23,920 nucleotides of DNA from Clostridiaceae bacterium (GCA_029256485.1 JAQSXU010000054.1:1-23920); one strand, 5' to 3'; shown: positions 1 to 7,334, numbered from the stretch's first letter. The notes: generated from the sequence alone by a model not told the origin. Program-made: numbers and translations.

Positions 1-795
1 ATATAAGGAGTTTCCATATGCACTAATTAAAGTTTCAATCATGCCAAGAAAAAATCCCCCGAAAACAGCCCCAGGTATTAATCCAATACCTCCTATTACA
101 GCTGCAACAAAAGCTTTAATTCCTGGAGTTATTCCCATAAGCGGATCAATTGTATTATAGTAAATTCCAACCAGCACTCCAGCAGCTCCGGCCAAAGCTG
201 AACCTATAGCAAAGGTATATGAAATTGTTCTATCCACATTTATTCCCATAAGCTGCGCTGCCTCACTATCCTGTGAGACAGCCCTCATAGATTTTCCTAT
301 CTTTGTTCTGTGAACAACATATTGCAATATAACCATAAGCGCCACTGTTATGATTATTATATATATGTTTCTTGAGTCTACAACTACATTACCATTAAAA
401 AGTTTTATACTATGCTCTGCCAAAACCTTTGGAAATATTCTCTTTTCAGGACCTACTAAGTATGTCATTCCATTTTCTAGGAATAAAGACACACTTATGG
501 CTGTAATAAGCACTGCAATTCTTGTAGATTTTCTCATAGGCTTATATGCCCCAATTTCGATTACCATGCCTATGATGCTGCAGAGTACCATTGATATTAT
601 CAGTGCTGGTATAAAGCCAAGCCCCAAGTTAGTGGTAACGAAGAAGCCTATATATGCTCCCAACATATAGACATCTCCGTGTGCAAAATTTATCAAATTT
701 ACAATACCATAAACCATTGTGTATCCTAAAGCTATTAAAGCATAAATACTCCCTAGAGAAATTCCATTTATTAATTGTTGTATTAATTCGTTCAA
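1..795 (-). CDS. livH: Branched-chain amino-acid ABC transporter permease, LivH family (3' end cut by window)
   Basis: Inner-membrane permease subunit of a high-affinity Leu/Ile/Val importer. The 265 visible residues are open to the window edge, against roughly 290-300 for the family, so the C-terminus is missing. The N-terminus shows the LivH pattern: an ISLGSIYALIALGYTMVYG helix, then NLINFAHGDVYMLGAY. The last visible residues (GMIETLISAYGNSLY) match the conserved late cytoplasmic loop of LivH. I chose a TTG start at 793-795 because a strong GAAGGGGG ribosome site lies just upstream and no ATG is suitably placed. It follows the binding-protein gene by 33 bases on the same strand, so it is probably cotranscribed and under the same T-box. 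LivM and the two ATPases would lie beyond the left edge. The family call is secure; which branched-chain amino acid it prefers is inferred only from the leader. Confidence 0.93.
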   Translation of the reverse strand, partial: MNELIQQLINGISLGSIYALIALGYTMVYGIVNLINFAHGDVYMLGAYIGFFVTTNLGLGFIPALIISMVLCSIIGMVIEIGAYKPMRKSTRIAVLITAISVSLFLENGMTYLVGPEKRIFPKVLAEHSIKLFNGNVVVDSRNIYIIIITVALMVILQYVVHRTKIGKSMRAVSQDSEAAQLMGINVDRTISYTFAIGSALAGAAGVLVGIYYNTIDPLMGITPGIKAFVAAVIGGIGLIPGAVFGGFFLGMIETLISAYGNSLY

Positions 796-828
796 ACTTA
801 TGCCCCCTTCAGCTTTAAATGTTATTGA

Positions 829-1998
829 CTAAGGTTGTTGTTTTTTCAAGAAAGTAGCAACTCCATCCTTTTCTTGTATTATAGTTATTGATTTAACTGC
901 ATTATGCTGCTTATCGATAGAAATAGTTCCAGTTACACCTTTAAAATCTTTTGTTTCTGCTAAAGCCTGCTGAATTTTTGCAGGATCTGCTGTGCCTGCT
1001 CTTTTTATTGCATCTGCAGCAAAATATGCTAAATCATATCCTAAAGCATTGAATGCATCTGGAGCCTTATTATATTTTGCTTTAAATGCATCTTTAAATT
1101 TAACAACTTCTGGTGATGTATCTGTTGAAGAATAATGGTTTGTATAGTATACATTATTTAGTACCGAAGCACCTGCAATTTCAGCAAGTTTTGGAGATTC
1201 ATAACCGTCTCCTCCAAGTATAGGAACATTTAATCCAAGCTGTCTAGCTTGTTTAACTATAAGGCCTACTTCTTCATAATATCCTGGCACATAAATCACA
1301 TCAGGATTTGTTGCCTTAATCTTTGTTAAAACAGCATTGAAGTCATTATCCTTTGACTTATATGCCTCCTCAGCCACTATTTTTCCTCCTAGTTTAGTGA
1401 ATTGGCCCTTAAAACTTGTCAATAATCCTTTGCTGTAATCACTTGTTACGTCCTGAAGTATAGCAGCATTCTTAGCTTTCAAATCGGTTGATGCAAAGTT
1501 AGCCATTATAACACCTTGAAATGAATCACTAAAGCATGTCTTAAAAATGTACTGCCTAACCTTTCCATTCTTATCCACAGTAACATCATCTGCAGTAGCT
1601 GAAGCAGACACCAGTGGAACCTTGCTTGTTGTTGCTGCTGGTGATGCAGCCTTAGTATTTCCAGAAGTTGCTGGTCCAAGCAATAATACTGCCTTATCCT
1701 TTGTGGTCAAGGCTGTAGATACATTGGCAGCCTCTGTGGCATCAGACTTGTTGTCTTTTTTAACTAGTTCCACCTGCTTACCAAGAACACCACCGTTTTT
1801 GTTTATTTCCTCAAACCCCAATTCAATTCCTTCTACAAGACCTTGTCCATAAGTTGCTACATTGCCGCTAAGCTCATAGTTAAGTCCAACTTTTATAGTA
1901 TTAGAACCACCAGTTGCAGTTGCAGCTGACTTTGCACAACCTGTAAAAATACTTGCCCCAAACAGTAAAGCTGTTAATAATGTTATTCCTTTTTTCAT
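829..1998 (-). CDS. livK: Branched-chain amino-acid ABC transporter substrate-binding lipoprotein
   Basis: Extracytoplasmic binding protein that delivers Leu/Ile/Val to the LivH/M permease. The 389 residues begin with a lipoprotein signal (MKKG, hydrophobic stretch, FTGC with the lipidated Cys at 21), followed by a low-complexity A/T/G linker. The mature part has the type I periplasmic-binding fold of LivJ/LivK: IKVGLNYELSGNVATYGQG, the EEINKNGGVLGKQVEL segment, the LLGPATSGNTKA ligand loop and the late ALGYDLAYFAADAIKRAG helix. The start is preceded by a GGGGGC ribosome site. It is first in its operon, behind a T-box leader and a sigma-70-type promoter, so expression should rise when charged tRNA-Ile falls. 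Other small-molecule binders share this fold, but the neighbouring livH supports amino-acid transport. Confidence 0.93.
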   Translation of the reverse strand: MKKGITLLTALLFGASIFTGCAKSAATATGGSNTIKVGLNYELSGNVATYGQGLVEGIELGFEEINKNGGVLGKQVELVKKDNKSDATEAANVSTALTTKDKAVLLLGPATSGNTKAASPAATTSKVPLVSASATADDVTVDKNGKVRQYIFKTCFSDSFQGVIMANFASTDLKAKNAAILQDVTSDYSKGLLTSFKGQFTKLGGKIVAEEAYKSKDNDFNAVLTKIKATNPDVIYVPGYYEEVGLIVKQARQLGLNVPILGGDGYESPKLAEIAGASVLNNVYYTNHYSSTDTSPEVVKFKDAFKAKYNKAPDAFNALGYDLAYFAADAIKRAGTADPAKIQQALAETKDFKGVTGTISIDKQHNAVKSITIIQEKDGVATFLKKQQP

Positions 1999-2030
1999 AT
2001 ATATTTGCCCCCTTTTTTAAATTAGGTATA

Positions 2031-2284
2031 GAAAAACGTCCCTATATGTTTTTCATATAGAGACGTTTATTAACGTGTTACCACTCTACTTTACAATTAC
2101 TTTACAATAATTGTCTCATCAGATTCTTTAAAATCCTGGCTTTTTAACGGAGCCTCCCGTTATGTCCTACTATTAGTTCAGACATAAAACTCAGAAGTGA
2201 TCATTACCTATTAATCATTATCGGTTCTCAGCAATTCCGACTCTCTGTAACTGACTTTACAATAGCTTTATCTTCTTCAATGCA
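2031..2284 (-). promoter_or_regulatory. T-box leader, apparent Ile (AUC) specifier, upstream of liv genes
   Basis: Read on the minus strand, the leader has T-box landmarks in order. A stem I segment carries AGAGAGTCGG and GCTGAGAACCGA (about 2220-2248). A specifier loop reads ATG-ATC-A-CTTC-TGAG, with ATC at 2199-2201; this follows the GAA-NNN-A-yyyC-yGAG layout of known T-boxes. A degenerate T-box sequence AGAGTGGTAACACG lies at 2074-2087, and a terminator follows. An ATC specifier fits a branched-chain amino-acid transporter. The T-box sequence departs from the usual GGGTGGnACCGCG at several positions, so antitermination strength is uncertain. I read the codon by eye; a shifted reading would give CTT (Leu). 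Confidence 0.85.
2032..2065 (-). terminator. Rho-independent terminator of the T-box leader
   Basis: On the minus strand CGTCTCTATATG pairs with CATATAGGGACG (12 bp, one G-U) around a five-base A-rich loop and is followed by five Ts. It lies between the T-box sequence and the livK ribosome site, where the regulated terminator is expected. Confidence 0.9.
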
Positions 2285-2290
2285 TGTACC

Positions 2291-2319
2291 CATATAGTGC
2301 TTAATTGATAATTTATCAA
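2291..2319 (-). promoter_or_regulatory. Promoter of the liv operon
   Basis: TTGATA (2314-2319) and TATATG (2291-2296) are separated by 17 bases on the minus strand. Transcription from about 2284 would begin just before T-box stem I. The rest of the gene-free stretch 2341-2651 is AT-rich; apart from an 18-base AT palindrome I see nothing in it. Confidence 0.65.
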
Positions 2320-2651
2320 TATGGCATAAACATTTCAATTAATTTCATACATATTTATGAAGGTTATTAGGATATAAGATATCATACATAAGAATTAATG
2401 TCAAACTAATAATTTATGCATTTTAATATATTAATAATATTATTAATTTTCTGTTTAGAATGGTCTTAATGTTCTGAATTTACTGCATTAAGGTGTTTTC
2501 TAAAGGATAAGTTGCAATCGTTTTAACGTTTTTATTCTTACATTAACTCCCAAAAAAATTAATAATTTATAAATAATCTAACAGCTATTTTTTTAATTTG
2601 TTCATATTTCATTAACTTTTTTGATATTTTAACACTGACTTTTTGTTATAT

Positions 2652-2687
2652 AAAAATGGACCTGCAGTAAAATTCTACAGATCCATC
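2652..2687 (-). terminator. Terminator after the YvlD-like gene
   Basis: On the minus strand TGGATCTGTAG pairs with CTGCAGGTCCA (11 bp with two G-U pairs), followed directly by TTTTT. It lies 33 bases beyond the stop codon of the small membrane-protein gene. Confidence 0.9.
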
Positions 2688-2719
2688 ATATGTCTCAATT
2701 ATTCAATAATTTTTCCAGA

Positions 2720-3085
2720 TTACATTGCTCTGCCTGGAAATACTGCGTCTAATATGCCTATAACTAAAGCTGCTAAAATAGCACCTATTATAGATACTCT
2801 CATGTTCGGTACTAAAAATTGAGCTAAATATATTATTATTGCGGCTATTACAAATCCCTTTAATCCCTTTCCAAATGGGGATGCATCTACTCCCATCAGG
2901 GATTCAGCAAAATAGTCCAATGCAGTTATTACTACTGCAGCTATTATATATGACCACAATCCAACAATAGTAAACCCAGGTGTTAAAAAGGATGTTATTC
3001 CCAAAATAACAGCCACTAATAATAATCTTCCTATCCAACCTAGAAAACTATTTCCACCTGAATTCTCTCTTTTTTCATTTGCCAT
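2720..3085 (-). CDS. Small multi-pass membrane protein, YvlD / phage-holin-4-2-like
   Basis: A 121-residue protein with a hydrophilic N-terminus (MANEKRENSGGNSF) and then about four hydrophobic segments at roughly 15-35, 42-60, 74-92 and 95-115. These include LLLVAVILGITSFLTPGFTI, ALDYFAESLMGVDASPFGKGLKGF and the closing AALVIGILDAVFPGRAM. This layout, and the GILDAVFP-type end, resemble the YvlD-like family (Pfam Phage_holin_4_2). Despite the Pfam name there is no lysis cassette nearby and no reason to treat it as a phage holin. The ATG has a good AAGGAGTG site, and a clear terminator follows the gene, so it is probably a single-gene unit. Function unknown; family membership is judged by eye. 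Confidence 0.78.
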   Translation of the reverse strand: MANEKRENSGGNSFLGWIGRLLLVAVILGITSFLTPGFTIVGLWSYIIAAVVITALDYFAESLMGVDASPFGKGLKGFVIAAIIIYLAQFLVPNMRVSIIGAILAALVIGILDAVFPGRAM

Positions 3086-3201
3086 GAATAAATCACTCCT
3101 TCAAAAGTTAAGTATATATACTTTTATATTCATAGTGTGCTCATATTCATAAATAATATTATACAATTTACCATTATATTTTAAAACTTTAATAAAATAT
3201 T

Positions 3202-3240
3202 AAAAGGATAACCTGTATATTTCAGGTTATCCCTTTTTTA
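3202..3240 (-). terminator. Terminator after the APC permease gene
   Basis: GGATAACCTG and CAGGTTATCC form a perfect 10-bp stem around a 7-base loop, followed on the minus strand by TTTT. It begins within 10 bases of the permease stop. The plus-strand side has an even longer T run, so it could work in both directions. Confidence 0.85.
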
Positions 3241-3247
3241 AATTTTA

Positions 3248-4579
3248 TTAAGCATTAGATGCTTTTGTCTTTAGTTTCATGTACAGATAGAATGGAACTC
3301 CAAATAATATTAAGAGGAATCCATATAATACAGTTTCTGCCCCTGATCCATATATTGTCCATACAGCGTAAGCAAATCCAAGCAGTGGAATAATTGATTT
3401 TTGTATAAACTTCCATACATTAATCTTTCCCTCAATCTTTACAAGCAAAATAATTTCCGCTGCTGCTGTAGTGGCGTACATTGGTAAATATGCCAATGTA
3501 GCTAAAAGTATCATAAAATTAAAAGCTGAAAGTAATGATTGAGTATAATTCATTGCAAGTAATATATTTGCTAATACTGCGCTAATAATTAGTGATGCAT
3601 ATGGGGTATTATATTTTGGATGTACTACAGCAAAAATTTCCGGGAATACTTTGTCCTTTCCAGCTGCATAAGACATACGTGCCGTAGCAAGAATCCATCC
3701 CACCGTTGTGCCTAAAACACTTATTATTGAGGCAACTAAAATTACGCTAGAAATTCCTTTACCAAGAAATTGTGAAAGTATATCTACTATTGGTGCTGAA
3801 CTTTTTGCCAATGCACTCTGAGGCATAGCACCCATAGCAAAGAAATTGATTGCCATATACATAATAATTGCAATTGACATTCCCAATATGGTACTTATTT
3901 TTATATTTCTTTCTGGATTTTTGATTTCACCAGCTGCCACTGAAGCTGTTTCAAAACCAATAAATGCCCATAGTGTGGAAGCTGCTGCTGATGGTATAGT
4001 TTCAATACCCTTATTTTTAGGGAACAGAGGATGTATATATGAAGGATTAAAATGTGCTGCTGCAACCCCAATAAAGAATATAAATAATAATAATTCAAAA
4101 ATAGTAATAGCGGTTTGTGTTATTCCTGCTTTTTTTGTTCCCATTATATTTATAATTGTAAATATCCATAAAATTGCGCTTGTATATAAAAATGCAACTA
4201 AGTGATTGCTGTTTATTACTGGAATCAATGTGCCTGTATAGCTTGCTATAGCCGTTATTATAGCAGCATTTCCTATCCATGAACCATTCCAATATAACCA
4301 AGCATTTTCAAAACCCATAAAATCTCCAAATGCTAGCTTTGCATATTCATATGGCCCACCTGTTTTAGGTATTTTTGACCCAAGACTTGCAAAAGATAGT
4401 GCTAAAAGAATAGATCCAGCTCCCGTTAACATCCATGCTAGCATAACTGGGCCTGGACCAGCTTTTGATGCCAAAGTTGCTGGAAGCATAAATATACCTG
4501 ATCCCATCATATTTCCCACTACCAACGCAGTTGCAATAACAATTCCTAACTCTTTTTTTAAATTAGTTTCATTTGACAT
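3248..4579 (-). CDS. APC-family amino-acid permease
   Basis: Membrane transporter of the amino acid-polyamine-organocation superfamily, 443 residues with about 12 predicted transmembrane segments. TM1 carries the unwound substrate motif VVGNMMGSGIFMLPATLA (around residues 20-38). The next loops show KTGGPYEYAKLAFGD and WLYWNGSWIGNAAI, and TM6 has WAFIGFETASVAAGEIKNPERN. These fit the basic amino-acid/polyamine antiporter branch (AdiC, ArcD, PotE, CadB-like). The substrate cannot be assigned: no decarboxylase, deiminase or other partner enzyme is adjacent. The ATG is preceded by GAGGAG. It has its own promoter with repeated CATCA/TGATG half-sites and its own terminator, so it is monocistronic. 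Confidence 0.9.
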   Translation of the reverse strand: MSNETNLKKELGIVIATALVVGNMMGSGIFMLPATLASKAGPGPVMLAWMLTGAGSILLALSFASLGSKIPKTGGPYEYAKLAFGDFMGFENAWLYWNGSWIGNAAIITAIASYTGTLIPVINSNHLVAFLYTSAILWIFTIINIMGTKKAGITQTAITIFELLLFIFFIGVAAAHFNPSYIHPLFPKNKGIETIPSAAASTLWAFIGFETASVAAGEIKNPERNIKISTILGMSIAIIMYMAINFFAMGAMPQSALAKSSAPIVDILSQFLGKGISSVILVASIISVLGTTVGWILATARMSYAAGKDKVFPEIFAVVHPKYNTPYASLIISAVLANILLAMNYTQSLLSAFNFMILLATLAYLPMYATTAAAEIILLVKIEGKINVWKFIQKSIIPLLGFAYAVWTIYGSGAETVLYGFLLILFGVPFYLYMKLKTKASNA

Positions 4580-4609
4580 TTATCAACTCTCCTCATTGAA
4601 ATTATTACT

Positions 4610-4649
4610 TCATCAATTTAACATGATGAAATATTTTTGTCAACATCAT
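4610..4649 (-). promoter_or_regulatory. Promoter of the APC permease gene with possible operator
   Basis: Minus strand: TTGACA (4638-4643), 17 bases, TAAATT (4615-4620). CATCA/TGATG half-sites recur across it. TCATCA (4610-4615) faces TGATGA (4624-4629), and ATGATG (4623-4628) faces CATCAT (4644-4649). Overlap with both promoter boxes suggests a repressor site, but the regulator is unknown. Confidence 0.65.
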
Positions 4650-4689
4650 TCGACATAAAATTATAATTTATTTTTTATAATAAAAATAG

Positions 4690-4718
4690 TTGTATTCTAT
4701 TCCATATGATGTTATAAT
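4690..4718 (+). promoter_or_regulatory. Promoter of the queT-queF unit
   Basis: TTGTAT (4690-4695), a 17-base spacer and a perfect TATAAT (4713-4718). The predicted start near 4725 is about 12 bases before the preQ1 aptamer. Confidence 0.75.
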
Positions 4719-4736
4719 AAGCCGTAAAATTTAATA

Positions 4737-4774
4737 AGACAGTTCGTAACCATCCTGTCTATAAACAAAACTAC
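4737..4774 (+). promoter_or_regulatory. preQ1-I riboswitch aptamer
   Basis: AGACAG (4737-4742) pairs with CTGTCT (4755-4760). The loop TTCGTAACCATC is the highly conserved preQ1-I loop, and the A-rich tail ATAAACAAAACTA supplies the pseudoknot strand. Ligand binding should reduce expression of the preQ1-related genes queT and queF downstream. Confidence 0.9.
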
Positions 4775-4796
4775 TGGATATTAACTACTGGATATT
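4769..4796 (+). repeat. Perfect 14-base tandem duplication at the riboswitch tail
   Basis: AACTACTGGATATT occurs twice without a gap. The first copy overlaps the 3' end of the preQ1 aptamer. GTAGTT at 4797-4802 is complementary to the AACTAC of either copy, so the duplication supplies an alternative pairing partner in the expression platform. Confidence 0.95.
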
Positions 4797-4817
4797 GTAG
4801 TTAGATTTGAATTCTGT

Positions 4818-4839
4818 AGGGCTTATGCCCTTTTATTTT
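4818..4839 (+). terminator. First terminator-like hairpin in the queT leader
   Basis: AGGGC-TTAT-GCCCT followed by TTTATTTT. The stem has only five pairs, so it is weak alone. Its position 44 bases after the aptamer fits a riboswitch expression platform. Confidence 0.6.
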
Positions 4840-4892
4840 ACCCATTTATATTATTAGGGAAATAAATAAGAATATGTAGTATTTTAGTTTGT

Positions 4893-4919
4893 AGGGCAGA
4901 AATGCCCTTTTTTTATTTT
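4893..4919 (+). terminator. Second terminator hairpin in the queT leader
   Basis: AGGGCA-GAAA-TGCCCT followed by a long T run. The upstream GTAG...TTTGTAGGGC context resembles that of the first hairpin, suggesting a duplicated terminator module. It ends 20 bases before the queT start, just ahead of the AGGAGG ribosome site. Confidence 0.8.
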
Positions 4920-4938
4920 AATTTTAGGAGGTTTATTC

Positions 4939-5427
4939 ATGAATACAAAAGAGAAGTTTTCCAAAATTAGCCCTATAAAGAAAATTACAATTTCTGCAAT
5001 TGTCATGTCATTATATATATGCATAATGTATTTAACTCAGGGCTTTGCTTTTGGTCAGTACCAAATAAGAATAGCTACATCACTATATGCATTAAATTCA
5101 ATTTATCCTTTTCTTATAGTTCCTTTGGGAATTGCTAATCTCTTAAGCAACACTTTAATGGGGGGAATGGGTATATTTGATATTGCAGGAGGATTTGCTG
5201 TTGGAATAATAACAGGATCTCTAGTATATGTTGTAAAAAAGTATAATCTAAACCATTGGCTTATGGCAGTTCCTATAATTTTAGGGCCCGGACTTATAGT
5301 GCCTATATGGCTATCATACATAATCCATGTTCCATATAAAATACTTGCAGTCAGTTTATGTATTGGCCAAATAATCCCAGGTTTAGTAGGTGTTATTCTG
5401 GTGAAAAATTTAGATAATAAAATATGA
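4939..5427 (+). CDS. queT: Queuosine precursor ECF transporter S component (QueT family)
   Basis: Integral-membrane substrate-binding subunit of an energy-coupling-factor transporter for a queuosine precursor such as preQ1. It would work with the shared EcfA/A'/T module encoded elsewhere. It has 162 residues with about five or six hydrophobic helices. The family-typical segment QGFAFGQYQIRIATSLYALNSIYPFLIVPLGIANLLSN includes the Q-x-R-I/V motif, followed by GGMGIFDIAGGFAVGIITG. The ATG has an AGGAGG site at ideal spacing. Two independent context signs support the call: the preQ1-I riboswitch upstream and queF immediately downstream (25 bases). The exact precursor imported cannot be read from sequence. 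Confidence 0.92.
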   Translation: MNTKEKFSKISPIKKITISAIVMSLYICIMYLTQGFAFGQYQIRIATSLYALNSIYPFLIVPLGIANLLSNTLMGGMGIFDIAGGFAVGIITGSLVYVVKKYNLNHWLMAVPIILGPGLIVPIWLSYIIHVPYKILAVSLCIGQIIPGLVGVILVKNLDNKI

Positions 5428-5452
5428 TAAAACTTAAATGAGGTGATTGACA

Positions 5453-5950
5453 ATGACAGGAAGAACTGAAGAAGAATTAAAAGGTGTAACTTTACTTGGA
5501 GATCAAGGTACCAAATACAATTACGATTATAATCCTTCTGTTTTAGAACGATTTATCAATAAACATCAGGACAATGATTATTTTGTCAAATTTAACTGCC
5601 CTGAATTCACAAGTCTATGTCCTAAAACAGGCCAGCCAGATTTTGCAACTGTATATATATCCTATGTACCTGGTGGATTTATTGTGGAAAGCAAATCCTT
5701 AAAGTTATACTTAGGAAGCTTTAGAAACCACGGTGATTTTCATGAAGACTGCATGAACATCATTATGAAGGATTTGATAAAGCTTTTAAATCCAAAGTAT
5801 ATTGAAATATGGGGTAAATTTACACCAAGAGGCGGAATTTCTATAGATCCATATTGTAATTACGGTATGGCTGGTACCAAATGGGAAAAAGCAGCTGAAA
5901 AAAGACTTTTTTATCATGATATGTATCCTGAAAATATAGATAATAGATAG
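5453..5950 (+). CDS. queF: NADPH-dependent 7-cyano-7-deazaguanine reductase (preQ1 synthase)
   Basis: Reduces preQ0 to preQ1 in queuosine biosynthesis, in the cytoplasm. This is the short, unimodal B. subtilis-type QueF (165 residues). With the ATG at 5453 as residue 1, the catalytic Cys is C56 in [13 protein letters not shown], with D63 seven residues later. The QueF motif ESKSLKLY begins at E79, and HEDC contains the ligand-binding Glu. I chose the ATG over a TTG six bases upstream because GAGGTGA would abut the TTG but is well spaced from the ATG, and the resulting length equals the B. subtilis enzyme. It is cotranscribed with queT under the preQ1 riboswitch. QueC/D/E are not adjacent, so the operon may rely partly on salvaged precursors. 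Confidence 0.96.
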   Translation: MTGRTEEELKGVTLLGDQGTKYNYDYNPSVLERFINKHQDNDYFVKFNCPEFTSLCPKTGQPDFATVYISYVPGGFIVESKSLKLYLGSFRNHGDFHEDCMNIIMKDLIKLLNPKYIEIWGKFTPRGGISIDPYCNYGMAGTKWEKAAEKRLFYHDMYPENIDNR

Positions 5951-5962
5951 AACTAATAATGT

Positions 5963-5996
5963 ACATTACCATTTTATTTCATATGGTAATGTTCCT
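5963..5996 (+). terminator. Probable terminator of queT-queF
   Basis: ACATTACCAT and ATGGTAATGT form a perfect 10-bp stem with a 10-base loop, 12 bases after the queF stop. The following TTCCTTATA is a poor T run, so termination may be partial. Confidence 0.6.
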
Positions 5997-6018
5997 TATA
6001 ATATTTTCCAATATAGGT

Positions 6019-6046
6019 TTGATTTTCACTTAAATTTGTGTATAAT
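6019..6046 (+). promoter_or_regulatory. Promoter of tRNA-Val
   Basis: TTGATT (6019-6024), a 16-base spacer and a perfect TATAAT (6041-6046), about 20 bases before the mature tRNA 5' end. Confidence 0.75.
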
Positions 6047-6066
6047 ATAAATGTAAGAAAATATAT

Positions 6067-6143
6067 GGGGAATTAACTCAGCTGGTTAGAGTGCCATCTT
6101 CACATGGTGGAAGTCGTAGGTTCAAGTCCTATATTCCCTACCA
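6067..6143 (+). tRNA. tRNA-Val (anticodon CAC)
   Basis: A full cloverleaf. The acceptor GGGGAAT pairs with ATTCCCT, with a terminal G-U. The D arm is CTCAGCTGGTTAGAG, and the anticodon stem CCATC/GGTGG encloses TTCACAT, giving anticodon CAC. The T arm is GTAGG-TTCAAGT-CCTAT, and the 3' CCA is encoded. CAC reads GUG valine codons. It appears to be a single-gene unit with its own promoter and downstream terminator. Confidence 0.96.
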
Positions 6144-6193
6144 AATCTATTTTATCTTCTTTTTATGTAAAACGCTTGTCACTAATTTTTCCC

Positions 6194-6245
6194 AAAAATA
6201 TCCACACATCAGCACATTATTAATGCTAAAGTGTGGATATTTTAA
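6194..6245. terminator. Bidirectional terminator between tRNA-Val and the minus-strand genes
   Basis: AAAATATCCACAC and GTGTGGATATTTT form a 13-bp stem, with an inner AGCA/TGCT pairing. A/T runs on both sides allow termination of the plus-strand tRNA and of the minus-strand genes converging on it. Confidence 0.8.
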
Positions 6246-6254
6246 TTTATAATT

Positions 6255-6452
6255 TTATTTCATTAGACATAGTTCTTTCCAAACTTCCTTTCTTTTTGCA
6301 CCACATCCAAAAGTTAGACTATATCCAAGACATATAATTTTCATTATGTTGAGATTCTCTTCTTTAGTAAATTCCGAAATTGCAATTACCTCCATATCAG
6401 ACCATTTACCCAATGCAGAAAATTGATGAATAAATTTCATCAATTTTAACAA
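6255..6452 (-). CDS. Small hypothetical protein downstream of the HAD gene
   Basis: A 65-codon frame whose start region overlaps the end of the HAD gene by 7 bases. The first possible start is TTG at 6450-6452; an ATG lies four codons later. Neither has a recognisable ribosome site, so expression would depend on coupling to the upstream gene. The translation is mixed hydrophilic (EFTKEENLNIMKIICLG, then FGCGAKRKEVWKE) with three Cys. It has no signal peptide or membrane segment and no motif I recognise. It ends 10 bases before the bidirectional terminator, which is consistent with it being the last cistron. It may equally be a chance frame or a remnant. Confidence 0.35.
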   Translation of the reverse strand: MLKLMKFIHQFSALGKWSDMEVIAISEFTKEENLNIMKIICLGYSLTFGCGAKRKEVWKELCLMK

Positions 6453-7261
6453 GTTTTTTCATTTAATATAAACTTATTAATAACATGAGCTACTCCGTTT
6501 TCTTCATTTGTTTTTGTAATATAATCTGCTATTTTCTTTACTTCAGGAAATGCATTACCCATAGCCACACCTAAACCAGCATATTTAATCATATGCACAT
6601 CATTTCCAGCATCACCTATGCAAATGACTTCATCTCTCTTTATTCCTAAATTATCAGCTAATGTTTCAACTCCAAAACCTTTATTTACCTTTTTATTTAA
6701 AAATTCTAAAAAGTATGGAGCACTTCTAACTACAGTGTATTTATCATATACTTCTTTAGGTAAATTTTTAATCACTTCATCTAATATTTTTCCATAATCT
6801 ATGAACATTATTTTAACTAATGGAATTGAACTATCTAACTTTGTGAAATCAACTATCTCAAGTTGTATTTCATTTTGACTGGCCTCTAATTGAGAGTATT
6901 TACTCCATTTAGGTGTTAAACAGGAATCATAAGTTAAAGTATGAATATTAACTTTAAGATTAAGACTCAAATAATATAAGTATTCTAAATCATCATGACT
7001 CATAATATTTTTTGCAATTACTTCGCTAGTCTTAATATTTTGAATTAGTGCACCATTAAAAGTAATAGCATAATCATCATAACCTACTAAATTAAGTTGT
7101 TTCAAATATCTCTTAATTCCCTGTAGAGGTCTACCTGTTGCAAGAATTATACTTACACCATTTCTTTTTGCATTTTTTATAGCATCAAAACTCTCAGGCG
7201 AAATTGTTTTATCTTCCCTCAATAAAGTACCATCCATATCTAAAGCTATTAATTTAAACAT
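6446..7261 (-). CDS. Cof-type HAD-IIB family hydrolase (sugar-phosphate/FMN phosphatase-like)
   Basis: Cytoplasmic Mg-dependent phosphatase of the Cof/YidA subfamily, 271 residues, normal length. Motif I is LDMDGTLL with nucleophile D8 and acid/base D10. Motif II is LATGRP (the Thr of motif II near 42), motif III Lys is around 194 (KVNKG), and motif IV is GDAGNDVHM with D217 and D221. The cap lies between motifs II and III, as in type IIB. It sits downstream of the glucitol PTS genes, separated by a long hairpin, so it may be partly cotranscribed. Members commonly dephosphorylate sugar phosphates, and removing toxic excess phosphosugar would suit the context, but the substrate is not shown. 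A good GGAGGG site precedes the ATG. Confidence 0.92.
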   Translation of the reverse strand: MFKLIALDMDGTLLREDKTISPESFDAIKNAKRNGVSIILATGRPLQGIKRYLKQLNLVGYDDYAITFNGALIQNIKTSEVIAKNIMSHDDLEYLYYLSLNLKVNIHTLTYDSCLTPKWSKYSQLEASQNEIQLEIVDFTKLDSSIPLVKIMFIDYGKILDEVIKNLPKEVYDKYTVVRSAPYFLEFLNKKVNKGFGVETLADNLGIKRDEVICIGDAGNDVHMIKYAGLGVAMGNAFPEVKKIADYITKTNEENGVAHVINKFILNEKTC

Positions 7262-7286
7262 ATTAACCCTCCAAGTTTAACAAAAG

Positions 7287-7334
7287 AAGTGTATGTCACA
7301 TTCTCGAAATTATTTCTAAATGTGACATACACTT
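7287..7334 (-). terminator. 16-bp perfect hairpin after the glucitol PTS operon (probable terminator)
   Basis: AAGTGTATGTCACATT and its exact complement flank a 16-base loop. On the minus strand the stem is followed by CTTTTG, a short T run. It lies between the EIIA stop and the HAD ribosome site, so it probably attenuates read-through into the HAD gene. Confidence 0.65.

Noticed and set aside
2430..2447. 18-base perfect AT palindrome ATTAATAATATTATTAAT
   Set aside because: Low-complexity AT sequence in an AT-rich gap, not adjacent to a promoter box; expected by chance.
2720..3085. Phage holin as part of a prophage
   Set aside because: No endolysin, integrase or structural genes nearby; the YvlD-like family is chromosomal and common.
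3110..3123. 14-base palindrome AAGTATATATACTT before the YvlD-like gene
   Set aside because: AT-only apart from the end bases and single; too little to call an operator.
4841..4890. Possible second preQ1 aptamer between the two terminators
   Set aside because: CCC/GGG segments are present but the conserved loop and A-rich tail are absent; only the terminator portion looks duplicated.
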